Notes under the pieces: model-generated
What the model saw: the letters and a program-made list of their open reading frames with translations, nothing else
What the model was told of the DNA's origin: nothing
The model's database searches: none
In this document: in pieces, positions 35,510-46,676 of the stretch
Numbering within the stretch: position 1 is the first letter of the stretch
Layout: every line of letters begins with the position of its first letter
Assembly (NCBI GenBank): GCA_020796225.1
Contig: CM036771.1
Coordinates: 28,006,176 to 28,070,175 of the forward strand
Source: Arion vulgaris
Lineage: Eukaryota; Mollusca; Gastropoda; Stylommatophora; Arionidae
DNA: 64,000 bases
Direction of reading: 5' to 3'
Position numbers and translations under genes: made by a program

Positions 35510-35850
35510 ATGTGTGTCGATGGCAATCAGAGAGGTCGCTGGCTCTGTCACCATATAAGGAAAGGGGTGTCAGCTAATGGATAAAACTGACATTCTGAAT
35601 GTCCTTATAGAGTGTGACTGAAAAGAGGATTTTTAGCTAAACCAATTACATCAATAGCTAGATTGCGAGAGCATGAATTGAAGATTAGAGTGCCCAAAAA
35701 AGAGCAACACAACACACATATTGGTAGTCTCATCAACAAACATCAAACTGGTGTGGTTAGTCACTGTTCGCTGTTGCAGACGAGAGCGAAACACCTATAG
35801 ACATGTCTGGAATGCATTGAGGATAATGATGAAACTAAAACACCATTATT
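35510..35850 (+). mobile_element. I-group LINE RNase H C-terminal remnant
   Basis: Degenerate match to the end of 6826-8420: GNQRG..AGSVTI, LREHELKIRVPKKEQHN and a WTCPEC-like end (TGTCTGGAATGCATTGAGGA). Several indels. Confidence 0.65.
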
Positions 35851-36419
35851 GTATAATATTATCTCTACCTTCATATAGCCATGAGTAACACTCAGTGCTT
35901 GTTAATCTATTAAGTGGGGATACGGGGTTATGAGGGTCAAGAAATTATTTGTGTTGTTTTCATATTAATGTAGAATTTGTATAACAATTTTGAGAGATTG
36001 TCTTAGAAGAGTAGAAAAAAGGTTAGTTTACAAAAAAAATGTTGAAAAGTTGCCATGGAAACAATACAAAATGGCAGCCAAACACAAAATTGCAAATCCA
36101 TAAGGCTCCGAATCTAATGAATGTAAATGAATTCTGTTTTCACTCTAAAGTGAGCAATTGTAATATCTAAAATATTACACAAGCTTTTTAGGATATATTA
36201 CATTTTAAATACATTTTTGTGTAAACACACACCCCTCCCCAAGCTTTTTATGGCTTAATTTTGGGGGTGTTTGGGGTGGAAAAAAAAGTTTCCAGATCAG
36301 AGCCCCCAAACACACATCATACCAGATCACAAATAGGAAATAAAAATGAGACAATCTGTGAAATATTTTGTCAACTTAATAGCAATATTGCCTCAACATT
36401 TAATATTTCTGGTTACAAT

Positions 36420-36660
36420 CGAAGTCATATGCGGGTTACTCTGGATCAGAGGCATCCGCTGCACAAGAATAAGAATAATGTTACTGGCATGAGAATCACA
36501 CGTGGCATGTCATGGATGGCCCAGGCTGAGAAAACAATTACTACCCAGTGACCACAGTTGTGACCCTACTAAAAGGAGAAGAATGGATCCCAATAGATGG
36601 TAGTATGGTCAACTACTGCAGTGTTATCATTACTCTTGGAGGGAAACCTGTCGTTACTGC
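36420..36660 (+). mobile_element. I-group LINE fragment (RT/RNase H junction)
   Basis: Reads RVTLDQRHPLHKNKNNVTGM followed by GEEWIPIDGSMVNYCSVIIT, the stretch that precedes RNase H in the 30037-30823 and 60205-61040 copies. Confidence 0.7.
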
Positions 36661-36938
36661 CTGTAGTACCGTATTATAGGGCGGTATACATCCCTCATAC
36701 GGCACACATGTCTCAGCCATCTCATGTCACTGACTCAGCAAGGTATACATGCTTGGAATTCCAGCACTGTCCAGTATCTCTATATTGGAGATGAGGTCCT
36801 GCCATAGGATGCTGTATATTCGCCTGAGACAGCACATTGTTTCCATGACATCAATGTTAAAGTACAGAAAAGAGGAAGTGTAATACAAGTTTAAGAGCCA
36901 CTGCTCTAAGTTACAAAGGTGTTGTAATGAATCTCAGT

Positions 36939-38237
36939 AGGGGTCAAAAGGCTCATGAGGTCATGGTGGTAACATGAGCCAGGGTTAGCGAGGGGCGCAA
37001 CCAAGACCCTGCCCCCAACCTCCACGCGGTGACCCTGGAAACAGACTCTGGTTCCGGTCTGGGTAAGAGGGGCAGGGATCTGGGAGAGAAAACTACTGGT
37101 AGTGGTAGCAGTGCAATTACGGAAATACAATAAAGATACATACAAACAAAATGCACAAATCTCCTGACCGATGTCCAACAAGATATAGCCCAAGTCCCTG
37201 AACGCAAAGAAACAGCAACGAAACGTCTCAGACATGGATGAGAGGTGCATCCAGTGACCAAACGTATGCCCACGTAGGGCGAAGCTCGAAGCCCTGAGGA
37301 GGGGCAAACATTGCCAGCCCGTCGGCAAGAATAAATAAGACAGGACCGTAACTGATAAAAGTCTACCCTCGTGTTGGTGCGAGAGAAGATTGCAGCTGAC
37401 CCCGCATCGGTAGCCTGGTGCAGACACATGTACTGGGCAAGGTTTGCCGAGCGCAAAAGAACAAGTTGCGTTTAGTGCATAACGAAACTACCCGCCCTGG
37501 GAAAACGTCAAGGTACTGTGCGATTAAAAATTAACATCCCCGGAAGAACTGAGGTTGGTGATGCCTAACGGGACTGCCAGCCTTGGGGCAACTGGGCAAG
37601 GTTCGATTGCAGTCGGAACTAACATCCCCGGAATAACTGGGGCGGGTGATGGCGGCGAGTGCAAAATCCTCAGTTACGCTGATAGCGCCGACTGAAACGA
37701 CTTTCTACATTGTTTGTACTCGCCCCATGCCAGTGCTTTCGAGGTTAATTGCAAATTGCCACATACCAATGCGCTGCCTAGAAAAGGCTGAGAATGTTCC
37801 TTCTCCGGATCAAACTCAAAATGTACGGTAAAGCAAGGCCGACAATGTACGGATCAGACAGGAAGTTCGGGTCTGAACATTGGCGAAGGCCGACACTTTA
37901 CACAGTGTTTTATACGAGTAAGACGCCGTCCGAGGATAAGCTTACAAGCCCCGAGAAATATTTCTCAGTCAGAACGGGCATAAACAGCGTAACTCAATGT
38001 CCCGCGTAGATCACAAAGCCCAAAAATACGGCAAAGCTGATCGAACCCTAGGGAAAGCTCACCCTAGTAAATCAAAAGCTGGCTGAAAACGAACACCCCA
38101 CCGAAGGATAAGCAACTGAGCTCAAATAGGTGCTGAAGGCTGGTGCACGTACATCACGTTCTGATGTTTGGCTGTTTATATATCACAATGAGAATGATTA
38201 AAACAGGCCTAGAACGATCGAAGAAGAAGAAGAAGAA
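36939..38237 (+). mobile_element. Large non-coding retroposon, copy 2
   Basis: About 1.3 kb flanked by the 10-bp duplication GAATCTCAGT (36929-36938 and 38238-38247), ending in a clear (GAA)n tail. Collinear with 13615-15423 (CAAAAGGCTCATG, GCCAGGGTTAGCGA, GACCCTGGAAACAGACT, GGTCTGG, AACTAACATCCCCGGAA-AACTG). It has one internal module fewer. Long apparent minus-strand ORFs at 36906-37456 are not conserved in copy 1. Just before the tail: GGCTGTTTATATATCACAAT and AACGATCGAAGAAG, shared with copy 3. Confidence 0.9.
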
Positions 38238-38379
38238 GAATCTCAGTGAGTTGCGGTAGGAAATCATCAGAACACTGGTCACTGGAATACCTATGGCAAA
38301 TAAGAAAGACTACATGTATGCCTTTTCTCTACCTTATACTTGCAGATCAATGAGTATAACAAAAAGCATATCTCTCTAT

Positions 38380-38490
38380 CTCTTTCTGTCAGTCTATCCA
38401 TCCATGCATCCATCCATCCTATCTAACTATCTATCTATCTATCTATCCACCACCATCCATCCATCCATCCATCCATCCATCCATCCATCC

Positions 38491-38521
<31 letters not shown>

Positions 38522-38610
38522 CTTCCTTGTCTGTATGTCTGTATGTCTGTATGTCTGTCTGTCTGTCTGTCTAATCTATCTAATCTATCTAATCATCTAT
38601 CTATCTATCA
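38380..38610. repeat. Compound tetranucleotide microsatellite
   Basis: Successive (ATCC)n, (ATCT)n, (GTAT/GTCT)n and (ATCT/AATCTATCT)n tracts. Non-coding. Confidence 0.97.
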
Positions 38611-39024
38611 TATGCCAGATCAGCTGACATTGGTTACTATAGGCTTTGATAACTTTCTATACTTGGCACTGTTAACTAGTTAACTGTCTTCTCTTTCATA
38701 ATTCATAAGTACGGTTCCAACTTCACTTTAACGGGTCACCCCATAATTGCTCCGCTTTCCCGTGCCAATGAAAATCACATGAAATGCTAAGAACTGTGAA
38801 ATGTTTCCTGTGTGAACTAATTTCAGAATGAAACAGCCGCTTACCGCCACAAAAAGAAACCTGCACCGCATAAAATGCATATGGCCGTCGCTAATGTAGC
38901 AACACAAAACTGTTCATCACTTGAATTGCAATTCTTGTCGAAGGGAACAATCAATCATGACAAAATCCAGCTTTCTGCACTCGCAATATAACTGCATACG
39001 CAGATTGAGTTTGGTCGCATAACC

Positions 39025-39155
39025 GCTGTCCGCCATTTTCTGAATACACACAACAAACGCACGGTTGACACAGCAAAAAGCATTCCATGTAAAAGTCATA
39101 GCTCACAGCGTTGCTCAAGCACTAAATTAGTAGCTCGGCAAACGAAACTGGAAAA
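39025..39155. repeat. Dispersed repeat D, copy 2
   Basis: Counterpart of 21040-21235 (GCTGTCCGCCATTTTCTGAA and following blocks). Embedded in a GC-richer stretch from about 38740 to 39250 that may be one larger unidentified element. Confidence 0.5.
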
Positions 39156-39249
39156 TACCCGACCAAACATGGCGAAAATGCGCTAGCAAAGTCGTGTTCA
39201 GAATCAACAGTTCTGACTCTGAATGGCCCTCCCGCATTCCGCCATTGCT

Positions 39250-40095
39250 GGCCAGATTTTTTCTGTCTTCTCTTTAATATCCTCTATCTTTTTATTAGTT
39301 TTTCCTGTTGTCAGATGTTCTTAATCATCCTTTTTTGTGTGAAAAACCCCAAAAACAATAACTGTATCTGCCTGTTCAGCATTAACCACAGTAGCAATTC
39401 TCCATCATTAAGCTAAACTATTTGACATCTGCTAGGGAAGACTATGCAACTAAATGTGTGTGCCATGTCAGTGAGATAACCATTAATCAACTGTTGCATT
39501 TAACAGTATTCTTAACATTCATCAGTAAAACCACATTCTTATGGCCTGGTGTGATTATCTTGTATAGTCCATATACGCATCCATGTAGCGTATTAGTTCT
39601 AAATAGCATTAAAAACATTTTTTTGCTTCCATTTACAATGAAATATTTTCAAGTTTGTTATTAACTGGAATGCTGTTGTTTGTGTGTAGCATCATGTTTT
39701 CTCATGTTTTTAAAAAGTAATTGTCTCTACAAATGTTATCAAAGCTTGTATGTATTTAAAATGATGTAGCTGTTATAGCATAAAACCTACTCTTTTATGT
39801 TGCATTGTGAGTGAGCTACAAAAGACAGTGAAGTTCGTACAAGAGACATTGAATATATAGACAATATTTTAAGTGAACGAAAGGAAGGCAGGAAGGATGT
39901 TGCATTGTTCACATATCTATTACTTAATGAATAGGGACAACATAATATATAGCAACATCAACTAAAATGACAACAAGTAAAATTTATAAGAAAAAAACTG
40001 TCTATTTTCTGGTTTAAGTGTCACATAGAACACCATATTGTTCACACATAGCACCAATGATATCAGACTTGCAATATTCAGTTCCATCCTTTCCT
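39250..40095. other. Intron, nothing recognised
   Basis: AT-rich sequence up to exon i; nothing recognised. Confidence 0.35.
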
Positions 40096-40100
40096 TACAG

Positions 40101-40222
40101 ATCTGATGTGACCAAATCTCAGGTAAGCCTTGCAAAAGGTCAGAGTTCCCCAGCCCAGCCAGCCACCCCAGAGACACAGAAAAAAAGAGATCCTGTGGTT
40201 TTCTCCATGATATCTGGAACTG
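40101..40222 (+). CDS. DOCK9-like: DOCK-D exon i, linker (122 nt)
   Basis: Acceptor TTCCTTACAG, donor ACTG|GTGAGC. It begins by completing an Arg codon and ends in phase 1, agreeing with both neighbours. The peptide is polar and low-complexity (KSQVSLAKGQSSPAQP, then ETQKKRDPVV), as expected for the poorly conserved DOCK9/11 linker, so support comes from frame and splice signals. An internal CAG|GTAAGC at 40122 is an excellent donor, but using it would leave only 22 nt and give a different phase. Confidence 0.65.
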
Positions 40223-40736
40223 GTGAGCACATGATGTGTGAGTGTTTTTATCATTATTTCCCCCTCCTTTCTTGCACCAATATAAGCATGAGGATTCAGT
40301 GCTTTGAGCATCCATACTGAGAGCCTGTGTGTTGTCAACCTGCTCTTACAGTGTTGACTTTTATAATCATTTGTTTTGCATGATAAGATTGGTAACATAA
40401 CCCATAACCATACATTAGTAGCCATACATAACATGCATGGTAGAATGTGCATTATGATGTAACGATTGGTAAGTAATGATTACTATTTAACGAGTCTTGA
40501 TTGCACAAGTAATAAATAGTTGCAAATACTTAAAAGTAACCTAATGCACATCATTACTGCTTACATATTCAGAAATGGTTTGTGGTAGTGAATGAGCTGA
40601 CATGCTGTTTTGAAATGTGCCAATAATAAGAACATGGAAGTCTCGATTGGTGCGACACACTGAGGTTTCTCCAGAACAACCATTTTCATCATGATGATCA
40701 CTCTACCATTGACAAGCATTCAATTTATGAGACTGA

Positions 40737-41225
40737 ATTGGTTATTGGTTATTGGTTACTATAAACTGACGTCATTGCACTCCGGGCAGACCCATAGGTG
40801 CTCAGTCTCCCAACAGATATCGAAGAGTATGCATACTGATGGTTCCTGTGGCTCGCTGATTAAACACACCTCTCACTCTGCCTCTCAGGCATCCAGTTCG
40901 ACTTGAAGAACGGGTAACTCCAAACTGCTTAAATCGCTTGATCGATTCAACATCGATTTTAGTGTCCTCATCCAACAAAGAGTCGCGAAGAGGCCGAAGA
41001 ATATCCCCATTATCCATCTTCAACTCCCCAACAATCGATGCTGTTGATGCAAGCCTGTCCGCTCTCTCATTACCGTACACCCGCATGCCCAGGACAGTAT
41101 ATCCATGTAAGCCGCTGGAGGTTAGAAACTTCTATAGACGACATCCACTCATACCGAAACCTGCCCTTCTGGATCTTGTGAAGCATCGACTGAGAGTCAG
41201 ATACAACAACTGCCCCAGTAAATGA
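40737..41225 (-). mobile_element. I-group LINE RNase H subfamily 2, minus strand
   Basis: Minus strand reads GNERADRLASTASIVGELKM, LLDEDTKIDVESIKRF and ATGTISMHTLRYLLGD. The 3' end at 40737 carries the (TTGGTTATTGG) complement of the AACCAATAACC tail seen at 30823. 5' truncated inside RNase H. Confidence 0.85.
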
Positions 41226-41326
41226 AGAAATTTGGCATCAATTGTGTCTCAAGTCGGCATGCATCCCAGCAAACTATGCTGACTATCAGTACACATACTC
41301 TTGTCCAACTGCTTACAGATAGTAGT

Positions 41327-41578
41327 CTTCTTCTTCTTTGCGTTCCTTCTTATGACCAATTTTAATTACTCTTTGTGATATGTTTGATCTTTGAAAAGAA
41401 CATGTATACGTTGCACATTGGTTTGGTAGACCCCTAAACGCATAGACTTTTACACGTTTAGGACACATGCATCTGATTTAAGCCAAACCTCCATAGTCGC
41501 CTATTACGACATGCATGGCAGGTAACAATGGTTCTATTCTTTACACCCCAAATTAGGGCTCCGGTAACCACTCGGGCG
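41327..41578 (-). mobile_element. 252-bp SINE (family C), copy 1
   Basis: Perfect 12-bp duplications ACAGATAGTAGT (41315-41326 and 41579-41590). Minus orientation: the head reads GTCGCCCGAGTGGTTACCGG (tRNA-Leu/Ser-like A box), then GGGGTGTAAAGAATAGAACC, and the 3' end has ATATCACAAAGAGT-ATTAAAATTGG and a (GAA)n tail. Same length as copy 2. Confidence 0.93.
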
Positions 41579-41679
41579 ACAGATAGTAGTGATATCAGTT
41601 CTGTAAACTAACTCAATACTTTCAGCATTTAAATATTTGTAAAGATAGCATGGTCAGTCTCATCATTAAGGTGTGTATC

Positions 41680-41990
41680 CTTTATAGGACGTTGCTCTCT
41701 TTGCAGTACATCTGAAATTCACTCTGTCTCTTGCCAGTTCACCAACATCATCGATGGTCATGTTCATGGTTTCTTTAATATCTTGTAGCCATCTTCTTCT
41801 TGGTCTGCCTCTGCGTCCTGGAACCCTGCCCTCTAATATTGTTCTTTCCAGGCCATCGTGACGCTTGATGTGACCAAAGTATGTAATTTTTCTGTATAGT
41901 ATGTTTATCAGCCAATTCTCTTAAACGGTCAGTCTAAGCTTCTCAATATCTCTATAACCATTGTCTTTGGATACTACTGGTGATAAGCAT
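41680..41990 (-). mobile_element. LINE C-terminal remnant
   Basis: Minus-strand pieces read TYFGHIKRHDGLERTIL, GRRGRGRPRRRWLQDI and MTIDDVGELARDRVNF, a LINE tail of the GHI-R...EG...G-R-x-R-G-R-P type. Frame changes inside. Confidence 0.75.
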
Positions 41991-42149
41991 ACAAGTTATC
42001 TCTTGTGGTTATAAATTGGCCATTCTGTAACAAATGTTCAACTGTCTCTATGCAAACCATCTTATTCTTTGTTCCACAATCAAGGATCCTGGGGTCCATA
42101 AAGAGGGGTGATTTCATTGTACAAATCTGGACCATTGAATAGTTTCATC

Positions 42150-43147
42150 ACCTTTCAACTCCCATCGGAGCACAGGTCTTCAACAAACTTCTTCCATCTC
42201 TTCCTCTCTCTTGCCATCCCTTCCAATTCTTTCCATGTTTTGCCTATCCTCTTTATATCCGCCTCCAGCTCTCTTCTCCAGGTCTGCCTAGGCCTTCCCC
42301 TTCTCCTCTTTCCCTGCGGGTTCCAAAACAATGCCTGTCTTGCGATGCTTCCGGTCGGTCTTCTCAATGTATATCCTATCCATCGCCAGCGTCTCTTCCT
42401 GAGCTCTCTCTCCACTGGTATCTGCTTTGTTCTCTCCCTGAGTTCCTCGTTTGTAATCTTATCATACCATCTCAATCCCTCTATCCTACGTAAACATCCA
42501 TTTACGAAGGTCTGCAGTTTTCTGATAGTTTCCTTTGTGGTCTTCCATGTTTCCGAGCCATAGAACAGCACTGACTTCACATTTGACTGGAAAATTCTCA
42601 GTTTTGTGTTTGTTTTGATCTCCCTTGCCTTCCATATCTTACTCAATGCAATAAAGTTCCCTCTTGCTTTTGTATTCTTATCTTAACATCTTTGTTTGTT
42701 CCTCCTTCTGTGTCTATGTTGCTTCCAAGGTATGTGTATGATTCTACATCCTGCAGTGCTGTTTCCTCCAGCATAATCTGGTTTACATTTGCAGCATTTA
42801 TTCTCATGACCTTGGTCTTCCCCTGTGTATTTTCAAACCTAGCTGCTGAGACTTATTATTTAGGGTATTCATTTTGTCTTTAATCTGTGCGTGGTTGTGA
42901 GACAGCAAAGCCAGATCGTCTGCAAAATCCAGGTCCTCCAGTTGTTTCACAAGTGTCCATTGTATTCCCCTCTGTTATCCGTTGTTGATTTCATGATCCA
43001 ATCTATGGCCAGCAAGAACAGGAATGGTGATAACAAGCATCCCTGCCTCACCCCTGTTCTTATCTCAAAGGATTCCGTCAGTTGGCCCTCGTGTATGATT
43101 CTGCATTTCATTCCTTCATACGTTTTCTTTATTAGGTTTGCAATCTT
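42150..43147 (-). mobile_element. LINE 3' half, minus strand
   Basis: Minus strand reads RTGVRQGCLLSPFLFLLAID, LEDLDFADDLALLSHNH (catalytic FADD), then an intact 163-codon frame (42155-42646) with VLFYGSETWKTTKE, RRIEGLRWYDKITNEEL, RRWRWIGYTLRRPTGS and GKRRRGRPRQTWRRELEADI. Same family as 678-2093 and the best preserved C-terminus of it here. 5' truncated. Confidence 0.92.
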
Positions 43148-43440
43148 GGGTGAAAAGAAAGGATTAAGCATGAATATAAAGAAAACAGAGGTTATGGTTG
43201 TCTCCAAGAAACAAGAAACACCAACATGCAATATCAAAATAAATAACACAACACTGAAACAAGTCCATCGATTCAAGTATCTAGGAACATTCTTAACACC
43301 AGATGGAAGATGGAAGAATACCTAATTTGTATTAAAACACAACATGGGCGACTCACCCCTGCGCTTAATGTCAAGAGTGGATAACCAATTCCATCATCCA
43401 CCTAGTGAAAGACAATAGACCTAATTTGTTGAGCTGGATA
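43148..43440 (+). mobile_element. LINE fragment joined to a LINE 3' end
   Basis: Reads LSMNIKKTEVMVVSKKQETP and QVHRFKYLGTFLTPDGR, then jumps to the ACCAATTC-ATCATCCACCT and GAAAGACAATAGA 3' end seen at 5440-5470. Directly abuts the minus-strand LINE. Confidence 0.7.
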
Positions 43441-43604
43441 AGGGAATATAGCAATGTAACTGGCCACTTCACACCCTGCAGCATTATGTGGTTACATGTT
43501 TACATGTACTGTATATACAAACCATCTCAAACTTTCAGTTACTGATATTTGTTATAGTACCATCATTCATATTATCATTCATCATTCCTTTTCATCACTC
43601 ACAG

Positions 43605-43743
43605 TGGCAGTACCACACAATCCTAATGAACTAACCGTAGCCACTGCAACCGGGCTGAAGGGAAGTAACACCTCGCTGGCTAGTGACTCCTCAGGTGAGA
43701 AGGAAAAGGAAGGAACAAAGAAAGATGGAAAGGTTGTTACTAG
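43605..43743 (+). CDS. DOCK9-like: DOCK-D exon j, linker (139 nt)
   Basis: Acceptor CACTCACAG, donor CTAG|GTTAGT, two bases in and two bases out. Acidic and Ser-rich linker peptide (SNTSLASDSSGEKEKEGTKK) with no recognisable domain. Support is from phase continuity. The reading frame runs on past the donor only because a 51-bp minisatellite starts exactly at the donor, so the apparent longer ORF is an artefact. Confidence 0.65.
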
Positions 43744-44490
43744 GTTAGTATTTGTTATATACAAACATCTTATATTGAACAGGCTAGGGACACAGTTAGT
43801 ATCTGTTATATACAAACATCTTATATTGAACAGGCTAGTGACACAGTTAGTATCTGTAATTTACAAACATCTTATATTGAAGAGGGTAGTGACCCAGTTA
43901 GTAGCTATTATTTTCAAACATCTTATATTGAACAAGATATTGACCCATTTAGTATCTGTTATATACAAACATCTTATTTTGAACAGGATTTTGACCCATT
44001 TAGTATCTTATATACAAACATCTTATATTGAACAGGCTAGGGACACAGTTAGTATCTGTTATATACAAACATCTTATATTGAACAGGCTAGTGACACAGT
44101 TAGTATCTGTTATATACAAACATCTTATATTGAACAGGCTAGTGACACAGTTAGTATCTGTTATATACAAACATCTTCTTCTTTCTTCTTTGCATCCATT
44201 CTTTATGACCAATTTTAATCACTCTTTGTGATATGTTTTATCTTTGCCAAGAACGTGTATACGTTGCACATTGGTTTGGTTGGCCCCTAAACGCTTAGAC
44301 TTCTACACATTTAGGACATGTGCATCCGATTTCAGCCAAACATCCTTAGTCCCCTTTACGACATGCATGGCAGGTAACAATGGTTCTATTCTTTACACCC
44401 CAAATTTGGGCCCCGGCAACCACTGGGAAACAAACATCTTATATTGAAGAGGGTAGTGACACAGTTAGTAGCTATTATTTTCAAATACCT
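43744..44490. repeat. 51-bp minisatellite starting at a splice donor
   Basis: Units of GTTAGTATCTGTTATATACA plus AACATCTTATATTGAACAGG and CTAG(G/T)GACACA start at 43744, 43795, 43846, 43897, 43948, 43999, 44047, 44098 and 44149, and one more after a SINE at about 44464. The first unit begins with the exon j donor GT. Confidence 0.95.
44178..44429 (-). mobile_element. 252-bp SINE (family C), copy 2
   Basis: Inserted into a minisatellite unit with an 11-bp duplication ACAAACATCTT (44167-44177 and 44430-44440). Same 252-bp length and layout as 41327-41578. Confidence 0.93.
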
Positions 44491-44539
44491 GGAACAGACT
44501 TATCATCATCAAATAACTTGTTCTGAGCAGAACTTTGCC

Positions 44540-44770
44540 ACCCCAACAGTCCTTTGGAATTTTTCTCTCTCTTAGGCCAGAGGTCCCGCCTCTGCAGTCA
44601 TTGTGTTCAAACCATCAGTTACATCCTGAATCCCTCTTTTCTATGGTCTTCCTCTTTTCTTTGTCTGGTATGCCACCTTCCATGATGGTGTTCTCCAGCC
44701 CCTCTTGTCTCTTTATATGTCCAATATACCTCAATTTTCTCTTTCTTAATTGTAGCATCATCCGGTTTAT
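44540..44770 (-). mobile_element. LINE C-terminal remnant
   Basis: Minus strand reads MMLQLRKRKLRYIGHIKRQE and GLENTIMEGGIPDK, matching the LRYIGHI-R...EG type LINE tail. Short and decayed. Confidence 0.6.
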
Positions 44771-44999
44771 TTGATTTTGATTTCTTTCTGGATAGATCTA
44801 TTTGTTCTCTTCTCTGTCCATGATATATGAAGGACTCTCCTGTAACGCTGATATTTACTACTGACCCAATTTACCATCATTGTATAGAAAAACATTTGAT
44901 CATTATTTCACAAAGTGTCACCATGATTTCACTGAACTTAGTTTCATTATCATTGCTTAATGAGGATTTCAATAACCCCAGCTAAACCACTTCCCACAG

Positions 45000-45124
45000 G
45001 TTGCCTTCCACTGCATCAAAGACCAGTGCTGCTCCCTATGTAGGCAGACTTGAGAAACTAGACACAACAGAAATCAGAGATCTTCTACTATGTTTGCTAT
45101 ATATACTGAAGCACTTACCAGAAG
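45000..45124 (+). CDS. DOCK9-like: DOCK-D exon k (125 nt)
   Basis: Acceptor TTCCCACAG, donor GAAG|GTCAGT, one base in and one out. The end of the linker is followed by RLEKLDTTEIRDLLLCLLYI, matching the vertebrate DOCK9/11 motif (R/K-LDQ-EI-SLLMC-LYI-K). It marks the return to the conserved helical fold after the linker. Confidence 0.9.
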
Positions 45125-45508
45125 GTCAGTTGATAAAGCGTGATATTTTATTTGGTCTACTATGCAAACCTTTCAAATCTGTATTTGAGAGTTCTAGGAA
45201 TATATGATATTGTATTAACAAATAAACTGCCATAGGGAAAAAGGATGCTGTAGTTGTATTCATTGTTGTAACCAGGAAGGTGTATGTATAAATTAAGCTG
45301 TAGATTTCTTCATTTTCAACACATTATGATGAATGGTTGATGTGTACTATCTCCGCTGCTGTTCATTGCATATATATATCGATCAAATCTGTAAAACAGT
45401 CAACACCAGCGAAGGAAACAACCTTGGGAAACTCTTAAACAAATTTCTTTTTGCAGATCATCAGGCAATCATATCAACAACAGAAGAACAGCTAAAGCAA
45501 CACATTAA

Positions 45509-46676
45509 CTCATTGCGTCCAGTCGACGCTCCCAATGTAGAAAACAGTTCTCTCATTATGCCAAAACACGCTGCCAACGCCTAATTTGGGTCCATGCTCG
45601 TTTGTTTCACTGTTCAGCTACTATACGTCCGACACTGTTTTTGTTTACAGAATTCAATGGGCAGAGAACTCCCATTTCATTCATATACTATACGGCTTGG
45701 CAGAATTTATTTTAGAATATTTAGAAATAGTTTTATTCGCAAATATATTTTTCCTGTTGTGAAAAAGTGAACTTTCGTGTGAAAAGATTAGTTACAAGAT
45801 GTTGTTTCACCCTCCACATCATGCGTGCATTTTGAGTGACTCATTGAGTATGATCCGAAAGGTGGAGGCCGGTTTGGTGCGCAGGCAATGGACTGAATCA
45901 CTGCAGGCGTCAACAATTTGCAGAATTACACTTATTTTTGTTCCGGTGCACATGGGTGTCGTTGGCAATGAGAGAGCAGACAGGCTGGCTGGCTCTGCCG
46001 CTATATCAGACAGCCAGCCAATGGACAGAGCTGACATCGTGAACGCCTCATAGAGCGTGGCCGCAGAGAAGACCTTCATCTAAACCAATCCACGTTAACT
46101 ACTAGATTGCGAGAACTGGGTTTGAAGATTGGTGTGGGAAGAAAAAACGTTACAACAGGTATAAGAGTAGGCTCATCAATCAAAATCGAACTGGTACGGT
46201 CAGTCGCTGGACGCTGATGGAGATATTGCGAAGGAGATCGGAGCACCTATGGACATGTCCGGAGTGCAATGAAGATATTCCAAACTGAAACTGAAACGCT
46301 GAACAAGCCAGCTGTGACAAATGAGACCACATTATTACCTATTATTGTAATTTTGAATACTGTTGCAGAAAATGGTGGAAGAAAATTAACTTCTCCTTGT
46401 TTGAAATCGCTCACTATAATTCTTTTATATTATACAAACTTTCACTTCTTGGTAACAATAATTTACTAAATAAATACTAATTTACATATATTACTATTTA
46501 TTATCAGATTGTTCAGAATTTAATTCTGCATATTTTGATGCCAACAGTATAAATCTAGCTTACATAGAACTAAAGTTATAGACATATTTCCAAGATCACT
46601 CCATTTTGAAAAATGTTGCTAGAAATGTGTTCTGGCAGAGCGTGATTACCCCCAAAATTTTCTAGGACACAAAGAG
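45509..46676. mobile_element. TTAA-flanked element 3 with nested LINE
   Basis: TTAA at 45505-45508 and 46677-46680; terminal inverted repeats CTCATTGCGTCC / CTCTTTGTGTCC. About 640 bp of its own non-coding sequence plus an inserted RNase H-LINE. The perfect rejoining of the host LINE frame proves insertion at TTAA. Confidence 0.85.
45819..46310 (+). mobile_element. I-group LINE RNase H remnant, copy 3
   Basis: Starts inside RNase H (CILSDSLSMIRKVEAG), with GNERADRLAGSAAIS and the AAACTGAAACTGAAAC end, very close to 6826-8420. Frameshift near 46048. No clear target duplication. Confidence 0.85.

Noticed and set aside
36906..37456. Two overlapping minus-strand ORFs of 167-173 codons in the large retroposon
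   Set aside because: The corresponding part of copy 1 (13615-14180) does not keep these frames, and the peptides show no recognisable domain.
38293..38574. ORF rich in YLSIYLS and HPSIHPSI
   Set aside because: Translation of tetranucleotide microsatellites.
43496..44218. 240-codon ORF
   Set aside because: Only 43605-43743 is supported as an exon; the rest is the 51-bp minisatellite read through.
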